DNA of 12,676 bases from Caldilineaceae bacterium (lineage in GTDB: Bacteria; Chloroflexota; Anaerolineae; Caldilineales; Caldilineaceae). How positions within the stretch are numbered: position 1 is the stretch's first letter; the number at the start of each line of letters is the position of its first letter. The stretch is from the NCBI GenBank assembly GCA_028819675.1, contig JAPPKT010000326.1, positions 1-12,676 of the forward strand, given 5' to 3'. The notes under the pieces are model-generated. The model searched no databases. It saw nothing but the letters and a program-made list of their open reading frames with translations, and was not told the DNA's origin. Shown here in pieces: positions 7,933 through 12,676 of the stretch. The position numbers and the translations under genes are program-made.

Positions 7933-9227
7933 ACAGTGGCAAATTCGGTACCGTCTTCCAGGAGAATGTCCGCCGTCAGTACCTCTAGGGCCGCTTCTGG
8001 CGTGGTTTGGCCCACACTGGCCACCACAGGCACAAGGCCCAGCGGATCCCACCAGAAAGCGGGCAATGTTTCCGGCCGCCGAGACCCCAGAACGGGCGGC
8101 GGCTGCGTCGGTCGCGGCCACTTCGTCGGCCAGTCGCCGCTGACCAGACGGACCGGCGGCCAGTCGGCTAGGATTTCCGGGCGCTCTCCGGGTCGCACAC
8201 AGTTAATACGCAGGCCCTCTCTCTCTTGACCGGGCATCTCCCACACCCAGACGTGTAACCACCTGTCAGCTGCCGCGTACAATCCATGCAGACTCGGCAG
8301 CTGCTGACGCCGCCTCCAAAGACGGACCGCCTGCGTAAACGCCCACTGCGTGCTGGATAGCTCCACCGGGTGTTCCAGCCACCGGGCAATCTCTTGCATG
8401 GCAGGAATGGCAAGAGACCGCTGCCAGTGAAGTCGCTCGAGTATACTGTGCAAAGCAGTTGCGCTCCTGCCGTCGGCACCGTTAAATACGTTATCGGCCT
8501 TCACCGCCGCGCCCCCGCCTGTCCGTTGACGCCAGGTCGCCAGCGCTGCATCCGCCGACTCACTGTTGCCGGCAAAACAGAACAGCGGCCTTTCTTCAGT
8601 TGGCAGCCGCGACGCGGCCTCGATTACGAGACCGCTCAGTCTCAGCACCCCGTCCGGGCTCCCGGGCCCAACCCGTTCGTGCCCGCCTACGACCAGAATA
8701 ATATCCGGTCGCAGTGCCTCAAATTCTCTGGTCAGTGCTCCAGCGCTCTGCTGGGGGCCCGGCAGATAGGTCGCGACTGGGTTGCACAGCGCGCCGGCAA
8801 GTGCTGCTTCGCCCGCAGCCAGGCTGCCCCCCCCGGAAAGCCCTGCCAGCCATATCCGAAGAGGTGCCTGCAGGTCCGCTACCGCGAACGCCTGGCCAAC
8901 GCCCTCCGCGACCGCCTCGCCCGGCCTGTGCAGAAGGGGTCGCCCCACTTCGCCATCCCAGAGGGAGATGTTGAACTGGTTCTCCAGGCGTCTGACAGCC
9001 TGGAGAACGGCCGACTTACATTCGTCGGCGCTGGCGCGTTCGGACAGCTCAACTGTCTGCCATCCTACCATCCGGCAGATCTCGTCGACAGGCTCAATCA
9101 GGACCGCAGCTGCGCGCCGAGGCTCCGCTGCCAGGGCCAGTATGCTCTGGGGAGCGAAGTCAGCCAGCGAACCTGGCGCACCTCCCAGACTAGAGATCGA
9201 CACCGGCAGAACGCCTGACAGGCTCAT
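7929..9227 (-). CDS. GlmL/MutL-like (glutamate mutase L family-related) protein, divergent
   Basis: This 432-residue protein starts at ATG 9227, which overlaps the TGA of the upstream gene (ATGA) and has GGAG at good spacing. No signal peptide or clear membrane helix is seen. Three blocks resemble the GlmL/MutL family: DIILVVGGHERVGPGS (175-190), LFCFAGNSESAD (215-226), and a C-terminal stretch from DPLGLVPVVASVG (394-406) through ALEVLTADILLEDGTEF (413-429). In GlmL the corresponding parts belong to an ASKHA-type ATPase fold. The usual N-terminal phosphate-binding DxGST motif is not visible, and the protein ends shortly after the GT of the last block, where I would expect more sequence. No cobalamin-dependent mutase subunit lies nearby, so a role with the membrane genes is more likely than glutamate mutase maintenance. 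The similarity is recalled, not computed. Confidence 0.6.
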   Translation of the reverse strand: MSLSGVLPVSISSLGGAPGSLADFAPQSILALAAEPRRAAAVLIEPVDEICRMVGWQTVELSERASADECKSAVLQAVRRLENQFNISLWDGEVGRPLLHRPGEAVAEGVGQAFAVADLQAPLRIWLAGLSGGGSLAAGEAALAGALCNPVATYLPGPQQSAGALTREFEALRPDIILVVGGHERVGPGSPDGVLRLSGLVIEAASRLPTEERPLFCFAGNSESADAALATWRQRTGGGAAVKADNVFNGADGRSATALHSILERLHWQRSLAIPAMQEIARWLEHPVELSSTQWAFTQAVRLWRRRQQLPSLHGLYAAADRWLHVWVWEMPGQEREGLRINCVRPGERPEILADWPPVRLVSGDWPTKWPRPTQPPPVLGSRRPETLPAFWWDPLGLVPVVASVGQTTPEAALEVLTADILLEDGTEFATV

Positions 9228-10090
9228 GATCCGGCTCCGCGTAGAGATGCCCAAATCAGCTGCCACAGGTCACTGCGCGGAACTTCAAACAGGAAATAGT
9301 CCAGGCGCGACAGGACAAGCGAGAATCGCGCTGCCACAAGCCGCGCGAAAACAATGCCGGCAGCCAGCCATAGCGCCCTCCGGCCTATTCCCTCCCATAC
9401 GCGCAGCAACGTCAATAAAAGCACTTTGTAAAGCCTCGGCCGCCCTTCGTCAGCCGCTTCCCCACCCTCCAACGAAAATGACCCCGGAGACGGGGAGCCA
9501 TTCTCGCCTCCGCCGGCGTTGGGGCCAAGCTGCAAATGGATCAGCACGCCGCCCGTGATCAATAGAGTCAGAAACCTGACCAGCCAACTCGCCTGGCCGG
9601 CACCGGCCTGCCCGTCGGCAGCAGCCACGGCCGCAGCAAATTGGGGCCACAGCGTCCCCTGCACCGCCCCGCTCACAGCAACCCCCAAGACGACGCCGCC
9701 GAGTATGGCTGCAGGCACCGCCGCAAGCAGCCGCAGCAGACGCCTCCCGCCTGGCCTTTCCGGCGGTCGCCTCAACAGCTCCAACCCGCCACCCCACATC
9801 AGCACGCCCAAAACAAGCGGAAGCCAGTGACTCAGCAGGCCCGTTTCACCCGCCGCCCGCCAAGACATGGGATCAGCGATCAGCGGGGCAAGGAGCCGCG
9901 GCCACAGCACGTTTCGCCAAATCAGGACGGCCGTGTAACCCAGCCCGGCGCCGACCAGGACGTATTGCCCCAGACGCGCCAGGAAACTGTCGCGCACAAC
10001 ATAGCTTCCGATCATCAGCGAAACTACGAGACCCAGGATCAGGCCCGCGTCCTCCATGATGCCAGGTAGACCGCTGCTGAAGGGGCTCAC
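9224..10090 (-). CDS. Uncharacterised multi-pass membrane protein (about six helices)
   Basis: The chosen start is GTG 10090. It overlaps the TGA of the zinc-ribbon gene (GTGA) and is preceded by GGAG at proper spacing. An ATG at 10057 is the alternative. The 288-residue protein has hydrophobic helices at about 15-31, 41-58, 87-106, 119-144, 167-186 and 238-258. Between the last two is a Gly/Ser/Glu-rich polar loop (about 189-219), and an amphipathic tail (DYFLFEVPRSDLWQLIW) ends the protein. No transport or enzyme motif is evident. Tight coupling to the genes on both sides suggests it is a membrane subunit of the same complex. I do not recognise the family with confidence. Confidence 0.72.
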   Translation of the reverse strand: MSPFSSGLPGIMEDAGLILGLVVSLMIGSYVVRDSFLARLGQYVLVGAGLGYTAVLIWRNVLWPRLLAPLIADPMSWRAAGETGLLSHWLPLVLGVLMWGGGLELLRRPPERPGGRRLLRLLAAVPAAILGGVVLGVAVSGAVQGTLWPQFAAAVAAADGQAGAGQASWLVRFLTLLITGGVLIHLQLGPNAGGGENGSPSPGSFSLEGGEAADEGRPRLYKVLLLTLLRVWEGIGRRALWLAAGIVFARLVAARFSLVLSRLDYFLFEVPRSDLWQLIWASLRGAGS

Positions 10091-11493
10091 GGTCTTCTCC
10101 GTTCCGTGAGCCCGGCCAGGTTTCCAAGCAACACAGCCACGATCAGAATGCCTACACCCCAATTCAGGCCGCTTACCTGCCTCAACGATCGGGCCTGCTC
10201 CTCTACGCCGCGGGCGCGCTCCAGCCGGCGAACATAGGCCCTGCCCCCATCCCAGCCGCTCACTAGTCCGGCCAGCTGCCCGCTGTGCAGATAGGGCCGA
10301 ACCGACGGGTCAACGACGGCGCTGGTGGCCGCAACGACCGTGCCGCCGTTGAGTGGCTGCACCTGCTCCAGCCACCGCCGCACATCTTCAGCGCGGGCGG
10401 CGATCACGAGAGTCAGCGCCGGCCCGCTGTCGCCTAACTCGGCTATACTGAACCGTTCTCGGAGGTCCACCCAGCTCGGATCCACCGGCAGGGCCCGCGC
10501 CGGCGCCGCGCCCAGCAGCGGAAGTGAAGCGCCGCCGCCGGGGAGAAATCCCCCCTCGATCACCAGGTTGGCCGTGATCTGCGTGCGCGACGGCCGCTGC
10601 AACGACGCTTCGGCCCTCGCGATAACCCGCCGTGCCGTGGCCGGCCCGCCCGGCAGCTGGCTGAATACAATCAGTTTCGCCTGTCTTCGCAGCAGATGTT
10701 CGATGAGTGGCTGCGCGACATGGTCCATTTCCCCGGCGGTTGCCGGATCATACGCCCAGTTCACGAGGACAAGGCTGTTCGGCTGCAAACTATCGATCTG
10801 TCTGTGAGCCTTGTCCAGCCCTGGCAGTGCGTGCGGCCCGGCGCCTCCCCGCGGAACCTGCGCGCCCCAGAGCAGTGCACCAGCCATGCCCAGCAGCAGG
10901 ATCAATTCGAGCCAGTACCGTCGCTGCAAGCCCTTTCCGCTCTGCAATGGCTCCCCAACGGTTGCGGTCATGTCCGGAAGGGCGCCCACCGCTGCCGGCA
11001 ACTCTTCAGAGAAGAGACGGCGCAGGTGCCTGCGCTCCTCTTCGTCAGCAGACAGTTCCACGGAAGGGCCAGCCGGACGGTCGCGCGTCGGATCGTCGGC
11101 GCCTGAAGTAGACGTGATGTACGAAAGTGGATCAACGGGTTCGAGCAGACCGCCAATTTCTCTCAGCAGTGGGCCCGCCCGCGAAGTGCTTTGCCGCGGT
11201 TCCTCTCCTTGAGCATCCTCGACCGTCTCGTCCTCTTCGGCAGACTGATGGGGCCGGTCTCGGGAGTCGTCTGTGTCGGAGCTTTTCGTCGGCGGCTGTT
11301 GCTCTGCCCCCTCTTCGTCAGGTTGGGGAGAATCCTCTTCCTGTTCGTCCGTGCGCGCGCCAGGCTCATCCGCGGATTCGCCGGAAGGTGCAGGCGGCGC
11401 AGTCTGGCCCGCAAGGATGGTGCCGCATTGGACGCAGAATTGGGCGGCAACCGGGTTACTATACCCGCAATGTGGACATTCCGAAATCGCCAT
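10087..11493 (-). CDS. Zinc-ribbon membrane protein with acidic linker and large external domain
   Basis: From ATG 11493 the protein has 468 residues. A zinc ribbon lies at the very N-terminus (Cys 6, 9, 20 and 23, two CxxC pairs). A disordered acidic linker rich in Glu, Asp, Pro and Ser follows (about 27-105), then a short hydrophobic motif LLREIGGLLEPVDPLSYI (109-126). Membrane helix 1 is at about 193-213, a domain of about 230 residues follows, and helix 2 is at about 443-462. The domain between the helices has Rossmann-like alternation (SLVLVNWAYDP at 240-250, KLIVFSQLPGG at 273-283) and a block YLHSGQLAGLVSGWDGG (401-417). I recall similar blocks in unannotated Anaerolineae membrane proteins. 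The likely topology puts the ribbon inside and the domain outside. No enzymatic residues can be named. An upstream frame extension to 11676 overlaps the next gene and is rejected. Confidence 0.75.
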   Translation of the reverse strand: MAISECPHCGYSNPVAAQFCVQCGTILAGQTAPPAPSGESADEPGARTDEQEEDSPQPDEEGAEQQPPTKSSDTDDSRDRPHQSAEEDETVEDAQGEEPRQSTSRAGPLLREIGGLLEPVDPLSYITSTSGADDPTRDRPAGPSVELSADEEERRHLRRLFSEELPAAVGALPDMTATVGEPLQSGKGLQRRYWLELILLLGMAGALLWGAQVPRGGAGPHALPGLDKAHRQIDSLQPNSLVLVNWAYDPATAGEMDHVAQPLIEHLLRRQAKLIVFSQLPGGPATARRVIARAEASLQRPSRTQITANLVIEGGFLPGGGASLPLLGAAPARALPVDPSWVDLRERFSIAELGDSGPALTLVIAARAEDVRRWLEQVQPLNGGTVVAATSAVVDPSVRPYLHSGQLAGLVSGWDGGRAYVRRLERARGVEEQARSLRQVSGLNWGVGILIVAVLLGNLAGLTERRRP

Positions 11494-11540
11494 CGGCGCA
11501 GCGGTCTCCAAATCAAAACTAGCTGTGCGAAAGCCGAAGA

Positions 11541-11562
11541 CAGCCGCGTCTCTACACGGCTG
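11541..11562 (-). promoter_or_regulatory. Hairpin in the 86-nt gap before the zinc-ribbon gene
   Basis: The arms 11541-11548 (CAGCCGCG) and 11555-11562 (CACGGCTG) form an 8-bp stem with one G-T pair and a 6-nt loop. On the transcribed strand the hairpin lies about 18 nt after the stop of the six-helix gene and about 47 nt before ATG 11493. No T tract follows. It may set differential mRNA stability or be chance in GC-rich sequence. Confidence 0.3.
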
Positions 11563-11579
11563 CTTGCGGTAATCCGTAT

Positions 11580-12209
11580 CTATTTCGCGCTGTTCACGAT
11601 CAGTCGGAGGCTGATAAAGAGGACGGCCAGCGCACCCCCGAGCAGTACCCCCCGCATCGCGGCCATCACAGGCCATGTAAGCAGCCAGTCGACCAGATCG
11701 ACCACCGGCTCAGGCACTATCTGGTAGAGGAAGGGCGTCTGCACCAGGAGCATCAACAGGGCGCCGGCTGTGATCCAGGCGCCTCCCGGCCGGCCGACGC
11801 GCAAGAAATGGTACGCCGCACTCAGCAGGAAGATTCCTGTCAGCGCAAAAAGCGTTGCCTGTCCCGGCGCCAGCACTGCATCGAATACCCACTCGGAAAT
11901 TAGGCCGGTCGTTCCCTCAGGCGACGAGATTCCAGCACCCACAACCAGGGCGAAGACGATCAACAGAAGGAGACTCAGAAGCCACTCTCTCTGCCCGCGC
12001 TGAACCCTGACCAGGTGAAACCGCACTGCGTTGGCGATGCCCAGGATTATCGCAAAACCCCCCAGCAGTAACGCCCAACCGTATAGCGTAGCCGCAGCTT
12101 CAGGCGGCGCGAGGGGCAAGCCCAATCGAGAGGATACTATCGTCCCCGCGTTTATCAGGACAATCAGGAGGACAATGCGATTCAACCAGCCCGATCGGGA
12201 AGAGAACAC
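11580..12209 (-). CDS. Uncharacterised six-helix membrane protein
   Basis: This 209-residue protein starts at GTG 12209, six bases after the stop of the upstream gene, with no strong Shine-Dalgarno sequence. It is almost entirely membrane-embedded, with helices at about 9-27, 42-64, 76-93, 115-135, 144-160 and 178-203. The block VLAPGQATLFALTGIFLLSAAYHFLR (112-137) and the ending PVMAAMRGVLLGGALAVL (180-197) recall an unannotated membrane family seen in Chloroflexota and some other deep-branching phyla. No channel, transporter or catalytic motif can be named. It sits in the same tight gene series as the zinc-ribbon protein, so it is probably a membrane partner of it. Confidence 0.7.
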   Translation of the reverse strand: MFSSRSGWLNRIVLLIVLINAGTIVSSRLGLPLAPPEAAATLYGWALLLGGFAIILGIANAVRFHLVRVQRGQREWLLSLLLLIVFALVVGAGISSPEGTTGLISEWVFDAVLAPGQATLFALTGIFLLSAAYHFLRVGRPGGAWITAGALLMLLVQTPFLYQIVPEPVVDLVDWLLTWPVMAAMRGVLLGGALAVLFISLRLIVNSAK

Positions 12210-12215
12210 CGGCGT

Positions 12216-12676
12216 CTATCCAAAAAATGAGGCGACAAGGAGCGCGAACGCCAGTAGGCCGCCCACCCAGCGTTCTCCTTTGCTCAACCAGCCGTTATCC
12301 AGGGACGCCGCGGGTTCAGGCAAATATGCCTGGCCCGTGAGGGCTGGCAGTAGCTCAATGTCCGAGCCTTCAACGCCCGCCGGTGTCGACGACCGCACAG
12401 ACCAGTCCAACCCCGGCGGCGTCGTGCCTCGGTCCCCCTGCTGCCCCGCCAGGTTTAGCGCGGCCGCGTACAGCGCGCTGTCAGCACCCGCATAGAGGAC
12501 CGTCCGGCCTGAATCGCCGGACCCGTCCGACAGGCCCTCCGCTTCCTCCTCAGAAGCCGCGCCGGGACCCGCCGCCGAATGGCGACGATAGCCGCCAACT
12601 GCAGGCCGCCAGACCAGCATAGCCAGCAGCCAGAGCCAGCCGTCACCCCCGGTGACGATCGTCGGATGCTGCGGCC
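12216..12676 (-). CDS. C-terminal part of an uncharacterised membrane-anchored protein (runs off the window)
   Basis: The frame is open to the right edge, so about 152 C-terminal residues are visible and the start is missing. An internal ATG at 12620 should not be taken as the start. Visible parts are a hydrophobic stretch GWLWLLAMLVW near the edge, and a polar Gly/Ser/Glu-rich linker (GAASEEEAEGLSDGSGDSG). A compact segment with TVLYAGADSALYAAALNLAG comes next, and a C-terminal membrane helix WVGGLLAFALLVASFFG ends the protein. It ends six bases before the next gene and therefore belongs to the same operon. The architecture, helix then linker, soluble part and helix, resembles that of the downstream zinc-ribbon protein. 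Its function is unknown. Confidence 0.65.
   Translation of the reverse strand, partial: PQHPTIVTGGDGWLWLLAMLVWRPAVGGYRRHSAAGPGAASEEEAEGLSDGSGDSGRTVLYAGADSALYAAALNLAGQQGDRGTTPPGLDWSVRSSTPAGVEGSDIELLPALTGQAYLPEPAASLDNGWLSKGERWVGGLLAFALLVASFFG

Noticed and set aside
9228..9266. Thirteen-residue N-terminal extension of the GlmL-like protein
   Set aside because: ATG 9227 has a good ribosome binding site and overlaps the upstream stop, and the extension lies inside the upstream gene.
8370..9558. Long plus-strand open frames (282 and 258 codons) opposite the GlmL-like and membrane genes
   Set aside because: They are shadows of the minus-strand genes. They are rich in Arg, Pro and Ala without domain character and conflict with the well-placed stop/start overlaps.
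11494..11676. Upstream extension of the zinc-ribbon protein to 11676
   Set aside because: It overlaps the six-helix gene by about 97 nt and precedes the methionine that directly leads into the zinc ribbon.
1..12676. CRISPR arrays, tRNA or rRNA genes, insertion sequences, phage or integrase genes
   Set aside because: By eye I found no regularly spaced repeats, no tRNA-like folds, no transposase or recombinase motifs and no terminal inverted repeats with target duplications.

Overview
The window looks like a stretch of a Chloroflexota (Anaerolineae/Caldilineae-like) chromosome. The grounds are high GC content, a long-form peptide/oligosaccharide permease with a large external insert, an AAA ATPase carrying a C-terminal OmpR-type winged helix, and a block of multi-pass membrane genes next to a remote relative of glutamate mutase L (GlmL/MutL). 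This placement comes from family patterns alone, since no marker gene or database search was available.

The window is split into two convergent halves. The left half (1-5676, plus strand) is an ABC importer operon of the peptide/nickel/opine class. It holds the last codons of a probable solute-binding protein, an intergenic hairpin, two permeases joined by an ATGA overlap, and two ATPases of the OppD and OppF types. A beta-propeller protein of an uncharacterised family resembling oligogalacturonate lyase follows with a good ribosome binding site. The propeller suggests that the imported substrate may be an oligosaccharide, perhaps uronate-containing, rather than a peptide. The oppF-type gene has no ATG, GTG or TTG where its family begins. 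An ATC codon sits exactly where the ATG should be, overlapping the end of oppD by 8 nt.

The right half (5732-12676, minus strand, read from right to left) begins off the right edge with the C-terminal part of a membrane-anchored protein. It continues with a six-helix membrane protein, a zinc-ribbon protein with two membrane helices and a large external domain, a second six-helix membrane protein, and a soluble GlmL/MutL-like protein. These genes are tightly spaced, with GTGA and ATGA stop/start overlaps at two junctions, so they should be made together. I cannot assign a function. The arrangement looks like a membrane complex of unknown role and is the part most worth study.

An 85-nt gap with a plausible internal promoter follows, then a STAND/AAA-type ATPase with a C-terminal winged helix (probable transcription regulator). 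After a 210-bp gap comes a small bacterial PH-domain membrane protein. The two halves meet at a weak hairpin around 5689-5757. I see no tRNA, rRNA, CRISPR array, transposase or integrase.
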